Positions 1 to 6,175 of a stretch of DNA of 6,278 nucleotides are shown here, piece by piece. Made by a program: the position numbers and the translations under genes. How positions within the stretch are numbered: position 1 is the stretch's first letter; each line of letters begins with the position of its first letter. Location: NCBI GenBank assembly GCA_003645495.1, contig QNFK01000119.1, forward strand, positions 1 through 6,278, written 5' to 3'. The DNA is from Gammaproteobacteria bacterium (lineage in GTDB: Bacteria; Pseudomonadota; Gammaproteobacteria; Steroidobacterales; Woeseiaceae). The notes beneath the pieces are model-generated. The model made no database searches, was not told the DNA's origin, and was given only the letters and a program-made list of their open reading frames with translations.

Positions 1-63
1 GACTGGTCGGTCAGCAAGCTATTTCAGCCATGCCGCCGAAATCCTCGCAGCCGCGGGGTTATT

Positions 64-108
64 GGCTCTCAGAGGCGTAAATGAGAGGCCCAGAGATGAT
101 AGGCTCTC
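64..108 (+). promoter_or_regulatory. Possible alternative hairpins in the leader of the RibA-like gene
   Basis: GGCTCTC occurs at 64-70 and again at 102-108, and the near-complement GAGAGGCC lies between them at 83-90. The middle arm can pair with either flank: seven base pairs with G87 bulged in both cases, and loops of 12 and 11 nt. The second pairing covers the AGG at 101-103, the only Shine-Dalgarno-like bases before the ATG at 112. The first pairing would leave them free. This arrangement could control translation, but the stems are short and may be chance. It does not match the FMN riboswitch pattern known upstream of riboflavin genes. Confidence 0.22.
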
Positions 109-111
109 GCC

Positions 112-933
112 ATGTTTACCTACATCGACCCAACTGTCCGCGAGCGTCTTATTGCGCAGGGCAAGCTTGTCAGGATTGACGCGGCTGGCCAGGCAATCGA
201 CGCCAGCGATCGACCGGAGCCTGGCGACAAGGCGATAAGCATCCTGGGGCCGATTCCCTTGCCGCTGGAGCGCCACGGGAAGCAATACGCTGTGCAATGG
301 TATGCCAGCGTTCGTCACTCTGAGCTAAGCAAGGCGGAGGAGCTCGCAGATGAGCTGCGTGAGCGCGAGGGCCAGCAGTCTTTCGCCATTCTTGCAGCGT
401 CAATGGCAGTCAACAGCGTGCTTGTACTGGGTGATCCTGAGCGCTGGCAGAACCCCCTGGTGCGCGTACATTCCAGCTGCCTGACGGGCGATGTGTTCGG
501 TTCACAGCGCTGTGAATGCGGGCCACAATTTATCTCGGCACTGGAGAGAATCGCCGCTGATCCGGCGGGCGGCATGATTGTCTATATGTCCGGGCATGAA
601 GGTCGGGGCATCGGCCTGTGGGCCAAGGCTGCTACTTACTTGTTACAGGATGCGGGCGAGGATACCTACCAGGCCAACCGGACACTGGGCCTGCCGGATG
701 ATTCGCGTGACTTCAGCGATGCGGCTTCCCTGTTGAAATACTTCCTGGATGATCAGCCGTTTCGATTGTTAACCAACAATCCCAAGAAGGTGAAGGACCT
801 GACAAATTTCGGGCTCACCAATATCACACGCGTGAAACACGTTACTGGTGTTGGCGATGAGAATCGGGACTACCTGAAGGCGAAGCAGGAATGGGGCCAC
901 GAGCTTGATTTGGATGATCTTGCGAAGGGCTAG
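112..933 (+). CDS. GTP cyclohydrolase II family protein (RibA-like, N-terminally extended)
   Basis: This 273-residue protein belongs to the GTP cyclohydrolase II family. Members open the imidazole ring of GTP, releasing formate and pyrophosphate, as the first step of riboflavin synthesis in the cytoplasm. The zinc ligands are present as C-x10-C-x-C (Cys123, Cys134, Cys136) in the block RVHSSCLTGDVFGSQRCECG. The EGRGIGL loop (163-169), Tyr176, and the Asp197-x-Arg199 pair matching the catalytic Asp126/Arg128 of E. coli RibA are all kept. RLLTNNPKKV (218-227) and a late Gly-His (262-263) also match. Two things are odd. There are about 75 residues before the usual RibA core start, compared with a total length near 196 in E. 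coli. The RQEGR motif reads SGHEGR, one residue longer and with His for Gln. No DHBP synthase (RibB) domain is fused and no other riboflavin gene is visible. The ATG at 112 is fixed by in-frame stops at 97-102; the ribosome binding site is weak. Family membership is firm. A role in riboflavin synthesis, rather than in a paralogous pathway using the same chemistry, is unproven. Confidence 0.88.
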   Translation: MFTYIDPTVRERLIAQGKLVRIDAAGQAIDASDRPEPGDKAISILGPIPLPLERHGKQYAVQWYASVRHSELSKAEELADELREREGQQSFAILAASMAVNSVLVLGDPERWQNPLVRVHSSCLTGDVFGSQRCECGPQFISALERIAADPAGGMIVYMSGHEGRGIGLWAKAATYLLQDAGEDTYQANRTLGLPDDSRDFSDAASLLKYFLDDQPFRLLTNNPKKVKDLTNFGLTNITRVKHVTGVGDENRDYLKAKQEWGHELDLDDLAKG

Positions 934-975
934 CTGAAATGGCCCAGAGATTACTTAACAAGCGCTGTAGTAGAC

Positions 976-1100
976 AAAAAAAAGCAGATGTCATTGCGAG
1001 GAGCGAAGCGACGCGGCAACCTTTATCAGGGTGCAGCGTCGTAGAAGGAAGCTCCACTAGAGTGTCAGGAGATTGCCGCGCCCTGCGGGCTCGCAATGAC
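976..1100 (-). terminator. Probable intrinsic terminator of the acyltransferase transcript, formed by the repeat
   Basis: Read on the minus strand, the long palindrome at 1100-990 would fold into a GC-rich hairpin. After a 6-nt gap it is followed by eight T residues (complement of A976-A983). This lies 67 nt past the stop of the leftward acyltransferase. On the plus strand the hairpin is followed by GTCTGTTCTATT, without a T run, so any effect on the RibA-like gene would be weaker. The 6-nt gap between stem and T run and the imperfect stem make efficiency uncertain. Confidence 0.5.
990..1100. repeat. Imperfect palindromic dispersed repeat (MITE-like)
   Basis: The left end GTCATTGCGAG (990-1000) is the exact inverse complement of the right end CTCGCAATGAC (1090-1100). 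Homology continues inward to CGCGGCAA (1012-1019) against TTGCCGCG (1073-1080), with a mismatched stretch between the two blocks. The centre, about 1021-1069, is not palindromic. I recognise the motif GTCATTGCGAGGAGCGAAGCG and its partner ending in GGGCTCGCAATGAC as a repeat type found between genes in many unrelated bacteria. It encodes no protein and is probably a non-autonomous mobile element or a derived structural RNA/DNA hairpin. No clear target-site duplication is visible at its ends. It sits between two convergent genes, a usual tolerated site. Confidence 0.8.
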
Positions 1101-1166
1101 GTCTGTTCTATTGGCGATTCGCAAGGGATTAAAACTAATGGCAACAGTTGCGCGGAGTCTAAACAC

Positions 1167-3107
1167 TTACTTAGTCGGTGTGAGCGTGCCGGAGGAGCGG
1201 AGCATATCGACAAAAGGCTCAGCCAGGAGCTTTGAGCCCAGCGAATTGAAATGGTCCTTGTCCCGGTACAGGAAGCTGCTGCCGTTGTCCGGATAGCAGA
1301 ATTCTTCGTCTGCAGGGCAGACTGAATCGAAAATATTGAAAACCGCCACGTTCGCCTTGCTTGTCTCGAGTTGCGTCAGCAGCTCCATCGCCTGGTCCAC
1401 CAAGGCGGCAAATGCAGTTCTTTCCAGTCTGCAACTCTCTCTTTCAACCAGGCTGCACTCGCGTATGTCGTTATACGGAAATATGGGCGGTGGCCCGGTG
1501 ACAACGAGATGCATGTCCTGCCTCGCAAGATCCTCGGCGAGGAGGGATACATTGTATATCCATGGCCGCACTTCAATAACGGTGTGGGGGAGAGTGCGTG
1601 AAATGTAGAGTCGCGACACGAGAACGATATCGCCTGGTCTGAACTCCCTGGAGATACGGCTGAACACCTCTTTTCGCGGGGCGAACTCCTTGCCCGGTTC
1701 AAAAGGAAAACTCCAACCGGGGGTTTCGATCAGGTGCACGCCGACACCCAATCTCTCATGCAGTTCGTACAACATACCCTGCAAATGCCCGGAGTGGCTG
1801 TCCCCCATAGCCCAGATGGTCGGCATCCCGGAGCCGGGTTTTGGCTCCACTGTGCAGTTCGCGACGGTATCAGGTTGCAAAACCCTGCTCCCGCCGTCCA
1901 GGGCACAGGTCAGCGCATGTGATTTGCCACTGGGGATGGTGGGTAGATACGAGGGCGGGTGGAGCGTGGCCGTGGTGGAATCAGAACCTGTGTCTGTACT
2001 GCCCATCGCGAAAAGTAACACTGCGCCGAGTACAAGATTGCAGGCCACTCCCAATCCAATGTCGCGTATTCTGCGAGTCGTCCAGGTTCTGTAGCGCAAG
2101 GGTTTTTCGACCCAGTGAAATGAAATGACTGCGACGATCGCTGTGGCAACCACGTACAGGGCCGAAGATCGCAAGCTTGTTGCCAGCACGATCGGGCCAA
2201 GGGCGATAATCGGCCAGTGCCACAAATACAGGGAATAAGAAATTCTGCCGATGTATACAACGGGTGGCAGCATTAGCAGGCGAGCAGCAAGAGACCGATG
2301 ATCACTTGCCAGTAACAGGCCCGTCAAAGCAACGGCTGGTAATGTAGCCGGCATGGCGTAACTCTCCGGAACGAAGAAGCACGCAATCAGCGCCACCAGG
2401 GCGAACGGGGACAGGCGCCTCAAGACCGGCTGCAACCGCGCCGATCGAGTACGTCGCGATGCCAGAAACACCAGCGCACCGACACCCAACTCCCAGATTC
2501 GGGCAGGCATAAGAAAAAAGGCGGCAGCCTGGTGATCCTCGTACAGCCAGGTAAACATTGTCACGGAAACGAGGCCGCCCACGATCATTGCAGCAGCCAG
2601 CGGTTTGAAAGAAACACTTTTTGTCCTGAAGTAAAAAAGCCAGGCAAACATCGGGAAAACGACATAGAACTGCTCTTCCACTCCCAATGACCAGGTATGG
2701 GTGAAAGCGTTGAACATGGAGGAAGGAGAAAAGTAATCGAGCTCGAAGAAGAACAGCACGATATTGCCAAAGCCGAACAGGGCGGCGAGCCCCGTGTCAA
2801 TCGAGTGTCGCGGAAAAGGATCCGTTGCCAACACCACGAAACTGGTAACCGCCACACATACCGTGAGTGCAGGCAGCAACCGTTTTACCCGCCTTGCGAG
2901 AAATCCCACGTAAAGTTGTGAGAGTTTGGTACGTCGCTGGTTTAGCAGCGAGGCGGTGACGACAAAGCCGGAGATCGCGAAGAAAACGTCTACACCGAGG
3001 AACCCGCTGGGCAGAAATTTTTCCGGTAGATGGGCCGCAATCACAGCCAGGACTGCGATCGCTCTCAGCCCATCTATGTCAGCACGGTAGGAAAGTTTCT
3101 TATCCAA
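1167..3107 (-). CDS. Acyltransferase 3 (OafA/YrhL type) with C-terminal SGNH domain
   Basis: This is a 646-residue two-part inner-membrane enzyme. Relatives move acetyl or similar groups across the membrane and attach them to lipopolysaccharide O-antigen, exopolysaccharide, peptidoglycan or other envelope glycans. Residues 1-368 form the acyltransferase-3 domain with some ten or eleven hydrophobic segments. It carries YRADIDGLRAIAVLAVIAAH, ending in the conserved His26, then GFLGVDVFFAISGFVVT (35-51), THTWSLGVEEQFYVVFP (136-152) and YSLYLWHWP (291-299). A polar linker (about 370-425) leads to a periplasmic SGNH-like domain with GDSH (435-438) and the D-x-x-H block Asp616-His619. Length is normal for the fused family. 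The start is TTG at 3107: an in-frame stop lies at 3111-3113 and the RADIDGLRA motif begins only seven residues in, so no later start fits. No strong ribosome binding site is seen. queF lies upstream on the same strand, 117 bp away, without an obvious functional link. The acceptor glycan cannot be told from sequence, and no polysaccharide locus is visible nearby. Confidence 0.93.
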   Translation of the reverse strand: MDKKLSYRADIDGLRAIAVLAVIAAHLPEKFLPSGFLGVDVFFAISGFVVTASLLNQRRTKLSQLYVGFLARRVKRLLPALTVCVAVTSFVVLATDPFPRHSIDTGLAALFGFGNIVLFFFELDYFSPSSMFNAFTHTWSLGVEEQFYVVFPMFAWLFYFRTKSVSFKPLAAAMIVGGLVSVTMFTWLYEDHQAAAFFLMPARIWELGVGALVFLASRRTRSARLQPVLRRLSPFALVALIACFFVPESYAMPATLPAVALTGLLLASDHRSLAARLLMLPPVVYIGRISYSLYLWHWPIIALGPIVLATSLRSSALYVVATAIVAVISFHWVEKPLRYRTWTTRRIRDIGLGVACNLVLGAVLLFAMGSTDTGSDSTTATLHPPSYLPTIPSGKSHALTCALDGGSRVLQPDTVANCTVEPKPGSGMPTIWAMGDSHSGHLQGMLYELHERLGVGVHLIETPGWSFPFEPGKEFAPRKEVFSRISREFRPGDIVLVSRLYISRTLPHTVIEVRPWIYNVSLLAEDLARQDMHLVVTGPPPIFPYNDIRECSLVERESCRLERTAFAALVDQAMELLTQLETSKANVAVFNIFDSVCPADEEFCYPDNGSSFLYRDKDHFNSLGSKLLAEPFVDMLRSSGTLTPTK

Positions 3108-3224
3108 TGTCTAGCCCGGACCAGGTTGTCGAAGGTGAATTGACCAGAGGCTGCCAGTGTAGCCAGCAATCCGTCCCCGCAACAGCTATCGTTTGCCCCC
3201 GGTTTTTTTCTGCTCCGCCCGCGA

Positions 3225-4037
3225 TTATTGCCGCCACAATCTAAGGTTCTCGGACGGGTCTTCAAAATCTGAGCGAAACGAATGGATATCCAGACCACCG
3301 CGACGATTATAGCGGGCATACACAGTCAGCTCTGACGGCGCACAGTATTTCCTGATATCGACAAATATGCGCTCTACACAGCCTTCGTGAAACTCATTGT
3401 GCTGACGGTACGAGACAATGTAGGTCAGCAATGCTTTTCGGTCTATTTGTTCGCCGCGATAACGAATCATTACACTGCCTGAATCCGGCTGATTCGTGAC
3501 CGGGCAATTGCTGCGCAGCAGATGCGAATAGAGCTCCTCTGTGACCTCAGGCCCCGCGTTAGTCGCAAGAACCGTAGCTTCTACAGTTTTTGGTACGTCG
3601 CCAATTTCCAGAGTATCGATACATTCACCTGGCAATTGCACAATCGTGGCTGCAGTAGAGTCACAAGCTGGTGTAACGCCTACGTCGACGTCCAGTCCGG
3701 CGGTACGTGACAGGTCATTGACGATGGTTGTTGTCAGCTCGTCCGCGCTCGCGTAGCGAGTCATCGCCAGTGAATTGAGGTAGAGCTTGAGGGACTTTGA
3801 CTCGATAAGGTTCAATGATGCGGCATTGACGCGGATAGTCGCGGTCCCCACCACTGGCGTGCCAGTGGCGGCCAGCCAGGTAAGCTCCCAGGCATTCCAG
3901 ATATCCTCGCCGTGGAACGGCAATTCATCGGCGAGGCCAAGCGCTGAGCGGGATTCGGCCCGGGGTATGGCGCACAGCACATCAGGCGCATATTCCGCGG
4001 GATATTCGACTGGATTACCTAGCGGAATTTTGTCCAT
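3225..4037 (-). CDS. queF: NADPH-dependent 7-cyano-7-deazaguanine reductase QueF
   Basis: QueF reduces the nitrile of preQ0 to the amine of preQ1 using two NADPH, a cytoplasmic step in making the queuosine base of tRNA. The 270-residue protein is the long type with two tunnelling-fold halves, as in E. coli (282 residues), and aligns with it from start to end. The N-terminal half has LPFHGEDIWNAWELTWL (39-55) and the QueF motif ESKSLKLYLNS (79-89), in which Glu79 corresponds to substrate-binding Glu89. The C-terminal half has SNCPVTNQPDSGS (176-188), with nucleophile Cys178 (E. coli Cys190) and general acid Asp185 (Asp197). NEFHEGCVERIF (214-225) includes His217 (His229). YARYNRRGGLDI (240-251) is also typical. 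All key residues are intact. The ATG at 4037 is preceded by GGACAAATC, which repeats the first bases of the gene itself; the upstream copy of ATG is out of frame. The gene is divergent from the cyanophycin operon. No preQ1 riboswitch motif is seen in the short leader. Confidence 0.97.
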   Translation of the reverse strand: MDKIPLGNPVEYPAEYAPDVLCAIPRAESRSALGLADELPFHGEDIWNAWELTWLAATGTPVVGTATIRVNAASLNLIESKSLKLYLNSLAMTRYASADELTTTIVNDLSRTAGLDVDVGVTPACDSTAATIVQLPGECIDTLEIGDVPKTVEATVLATNAGPEVTEELYSHLLRSNCPVTNQPDSGSVMIRYRGEQIDRKALLTYIVSYRQHNEFHEGCVERIFVDIRKYCAPSELTVYARYNRRGGLDIHSFRSDFEDPSENLRLWRQ

Positions 4038-4068
4038 GATTTGTCCATTTTCGGTGCTGCATCATCTG

Positions 4069-4110
4069 TTGGGGGCTGACCGGGTAGTGTAATATAACGC
4101 CCCTTTTTTT
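4069..4110 (+). promoter_or_regulatory. Candidate promoter or leader element of the iadA-cphB-cphA operon
   Basis: The 96-bp gap between divergent queF and iadA must hold the control signals for both. On the plus strand TTGGGG (4069-4074) is followed by TAATAT (4090-4095, 15-bp spacer) or TATAAC (4093-4098, 18-bp spacer), a plausible but weak sigma-70 pair. The same bases also allow a different reading: GGGGC (4072-4076) can pair with GCCCC (4099-4103), directly followed by seven T (4104-4110), which resembles an intrinsic terminator with a long 22-nt loop. If the promoter call is right, that hairpin would not be fully transcribed, so the two readings exclude each other unless transcription starts further upstream. 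No clear ArgR-type operator is visible. Confidence 0.33.
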
Positions 4111-4133
4111 GTGTTCTGGCGAGTACTTATTTC

Positions 4134-5312
4134 TTGTTGAAACTTCTTAGCAATGCCCGGGTATTTGCGCCGGAGGATTTGGGCGTGCGTCACCTGCTAA
4201 TCGGTGCCGGCAGAATCCTCGCTGTCAGTGAGAATAAGAAAGAACTGTCTGCATCCGCTGCCACGGAATTTGACCTGCAGGGCCAAAGGTTGCTGCCTGG
4301 CTTTATCGACGGCCATGCCCATGTAACCGGGGGCGGTGGCGAAGCCGGCCTTAAAACGCGCGTGCCGCCAGTTATGCCGGGTCAATTTACGACGGCTGGC
4401 GTAACCAGCGTTGTCGGTGTACTCGGTACGGACGACACCACACGGGACACGCGTTCGCTGCTGGCCCAGACTATGGCATTACGTGAAGAAGGCCTTGGCG
4501 CCTGGTGTCATACCGGTGGCTATCATGTCCCGCCGGTGACGTTTACCGGCAGTGTGCGCGACGACATCGTCTTTCTCGATCCTGTTATTGGTGTTGGTGA
4601 GCTCGCATTGAGTGATCACCGTTCAAGTCAGCCGACCCGGGATGAATTGTTACGAATTGCCAGCGATGCACACGTTGCCGGCATGATTTCCGGCAAAGCC
4701 GGCATCCTGCATTTGCACCTTGGCGACGGCGAGCGCGGACTGGAGCAGATATTTGCCGCGCTGGAAAAAAGTGAGCTGCCGGCGCGTGTGTTCAACCCGA
4801 CACACATAAACCGCCGCAAAGGATTATTCGAACAGGCTCTCGAGCTGGCAGCTAAGGGCAGCACGGTCGATATAACGGCATTTCCAGTCGAAGACGGCGA
4901 GGATGCGTGGCCAGCAGATGTCGCACTGTTAAAGTATCTTGATTCGGGTGCTGCAGCGGGCCGCATAACAGTAAGTTCCGATGGCGGTGGATGTCTGCCG
5001 GTGTTTAACGAACAGGGCGAGATGCTGCACATGGATATCGGCAAACCGGCGAGCCTGCTGCAGACGCTCAAGACACTGCTCGAAAAAGATGTACCTCTGG
5101 AGCGGGTGTTGCCAGCGTTTACCAGTAACGTTGCTGATATTCTGCGCCTGCGTGACAGGGGTCGAATTCATACCGGTAATGCCGCAGATTTACTGGTGCT
5201 GGATGAAAATCATGACATCGTTGATGTAATGATTGCCGGCGTATGGCATGTACAGGCCGGGGTCCAGCAGATCTTTGGCCAATTCGAACAACGACAGAAT
5301 GAAGAAAAATAA
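4134..5312 (+). CDS. iadA: Isoaspartyl dipeptidase (beta-aspartyl peptidase, amidohydrolase superfamily)
   Basis: IadA hydrolyses beta-aspartyl dipeptides. Beside cphB and cphA its likely substrate is beta-Asp-Arg, the product of cyanophycinase, giving free aspartate and arginine in the cytoplasm. The 392-residue protein matches E. coli IadA (390) along its length. Visible residues, with E. coli equivalents as I recall them, are: metal ligands His61 and His63 in GFIDGHAH (His68, His70), His195 (His201), His224 in THINR (His230) and Asp283 in SSDGGG (Asp285); and substrate residues Glu70 in GGGGE (Glu77), Tyr130 (Tyr137), Arg163 in SDHRS (Arg169) and Arg227 (Arg233). The notable change is Glu156 in VIGVGELALSDHR, at the place of Lys162, whose carbamate bridges the two zinc ions in E. 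coli; a glutamate carboxylate could take that role. The start is TTG at 4134, or TTG at 4137. The upstream in-frame stop at 4095-4097 leaves no ATG, and GGCGAG lies about 11 nt before. It opens the operon, and its stop is 2 bp from the cphB start. Confidence 0.95.
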   Translation: MLKLLSNARVFAPEDLGVRHLLIGAGRILAVSENKKELSASAATEFDLQGQRLLPGFIDGHAHVTGGGGEAGLKTRVPPVMPGQFTTAGVTSVVGVLGTDDTTRDTRSLLAQTMALREEGLGAWCHTGGYHVPPVTFTGSVRDDIVFLDPVIGVGELALSDHRSSQPTRDELLRIASDAHVAGMISGKAGILHLHLGDGERGLEQIFAALEKSELPARVFNPTHINRRKGLFEQALELAAKGSTVDITAFPVEDGEDAWPADVALLKYLDSGAAAGRITVSSDGGGCLPVFNEQGEMLHMDIGKPASLLQTLKTLLEKDVPLERVLPAFTSNVADILRLRDRGRIHTGNAADLLVLDENHDIVDVMIAGVWHVQAGVQQIFGQFEQRQNEEK

Positions 5313-5314
5313 TA

Positions 5315-6136
5315 ATGAGTCCATCTAATAACAATAATCACTCTAACCGCGGCTACATCATCCCAATCGGTGGTGCGGAAGAGAAATTTCATAACCCGGA
5401 GATTCTCGACAGGTTTATTGAAATTTGTGGTGGCAAGTCCGCCCGCATAGGAATCATTCCGACTGCATCTGAACTCGAGGATACGGGACGCAATTACGAA
5501 AAATTATTCCGTAAGCTTGGTATACGCCATGCCGAGGTCCTGCAGATGATTACGCGCGAGGATTGCAAGTCGAGCAAATACCTTGACTACATCGAGAAAG
5601 CTGACGGCGTCTTTATGACCGGCGGTAATCAGCTCAGGCTGTCGACGACATTGGGTGGCACGCCGGTTGCGCAGATGATTCGCCGGCGTAACGCCAATGG
5701 CATGCATGTGGCGGGCACGTCTGCTGGCGCTGCGTTCATGCCAGAGCACATGATCGCGGGTGGCGACGAGGGCAGTACGCCGAGCCCGACCATGGTGACG
5801 ATGGCGCCCGGTCTTGGACTTACCAATAATTTCATCATTGATCAGCACTTCCGCCAGCGTGACCGGTTGGGACGGCTGCTTACAGCGCTCGCATACAACC
5901 CCTTTGCCGTCGGCATTGGACTGGATGAGGACACAGCGGCGTTTATCCGCCCGGGAGATGACCTCGAGGTCGTCGGCAGCGGCGGAATTACCATTATCGA
6001 TCCCAGCCACTTAAGTTATTCTTCTATGGACCGCGCAAGACGTGACGATCCGGTGAGCCTGATCGATGTAACCTTGCATATCCTGATTGCCGGCGGGCGC
6101 TTTGAAATCCAGTCCAGGAAAGCATTCGCAGAATAA
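5315..6136 (+). CDS. cphB: Cyanophycinase (peptidase family S51)
   Basis: Cyanophycinase is a serine exopeptidase that removes beta-Asp-Arg dipeptides from the end of cyanophycin. This 273-residue protein is the intracellular form: no signal peptide is seen, and the length matches the cyanobacterial enzyme (about 270). The chain begins with a short Asn-rich tail (SPSNNNNHSN), then YIIPIGGAEEK (14-24) and IGIIPTAS (45-52). The nucleophile elbow GTSAGA (134-139) places Ser136; DQHFRQR (176-182) gives His178; GLDEDTA (202-208) gives Glu205. These match the Ser132-His174-Glu201 triad of Synechocystis CphB with a constant offset of four. TGGNQLRL (102-109) forms the conserved loop near the active site. 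The ATG at 5315 lies 2 bp past the iadA stop, so translation is probably coupled; the nearest purine-rich stretch is GAAGAAA. Two tandem stops (6134-6139) end the gene. Its place between iadA and cphA confirms the role. Confidence 0.97.
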   Translation: MSPSNNNNHSNRGYIIPIGGAEEKFHNPEILDRFIEICGGKSARIGIIPTASELEDTGRNYEKLFRKLGIRHAEVLQMITREDCKSSKYLDYIEKADGVFMTGGNQLRLSTTLGGTPVAQMIRRRNANGMHVAGTSAGAAFMPEHMIAGGDEGSTPSPTMVTMAPGLGLTNNFIIDQHFRQRDRLGRLLTALAYNPFAVGIGLDEDTAAFIRPGDDLEVVGSGGITIIDPSHLSYSSMDRARRDDPVSLIDVTLHILIAGGRFEIQSRKAFAE

Positions 6137-6140
6137 TAAA

Positions 6141-6159
6141 GTTCTCGCTACACGAGAGC
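6141..6159 (+). promoter_or_regulatory. Small hairpin between cphB and cphA
   Basis: GTTCTCG (6141-6147) can pair with CGAGAGC (6153-6159) around a CTACA loop: seven base pairs including one G-U. No T run follows, so it is not a terminator. It ends four bases before the GGAG ribosome binding site of cphA (6164-6167). It might guard the 3' end of the iadA-cphB message or modulate cphA translation. The role is inferred from position only. Confidence 0.35.
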
Positions 6160-6175
6160 CTATGGAGCCAGATCC

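Noticed and set aside
2..238. Plus-strand open frame entering from the left edge and ending at a TAA at 236-238, with a protein-like first part (about TGRSASYFSHAAEILAAAG).
   Set aside because: It would overlap the RibA-like gene by more than 120 bp, and after about position 90 it turns Arg/Ser/Leu-rich like an out-of-frame read. The other two plus frames stop at 78-84. An upstream gene may end near here, but the frame and product cannot be fixed.
842..1213. Minus-strand ORF of 123 codons across the same gap.
   Set aside because: It overlaps the ends of two real genes and the repeat, and its sequence is low-complexity Ser/Pro/Arg typical of shadow frames.
939..1235. Plus-strand ORF of 98 codons after the RibA-like gene.
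   Set aside because: It runs through the palindromic repeat and into the antisense of the acyltransferase. No family resemblance, no ribosome binding site, and composition set by the repeat.
3156..3182. Possible separate promoter for the acyltransferase on the minus strand: TTGCGG with TACACT.
   Set aside because: The spacer is only 15 bp and both boxes are poor. The 117-bp gap after queF may hold a promoter, but this sequence does not show one convincingly.
4035..4048. Near-tandem ATGGACAA at the queF start (second ATG at 4048 on the minus strand).
   Set aside because: The upstream ATG is 11 nt away and out of frame. The 8-nt repeat is short enough to be chance, and the downstream ATG gives the expected QueF N-terminus.
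4038..4133. preQ1 riboswitch ahead of queF.
   Set aside because: The leader is under 100 bp and shared with a divergent gene. I see no pseudoknot-like arrangement or the A-rich tail expected for the known classes.
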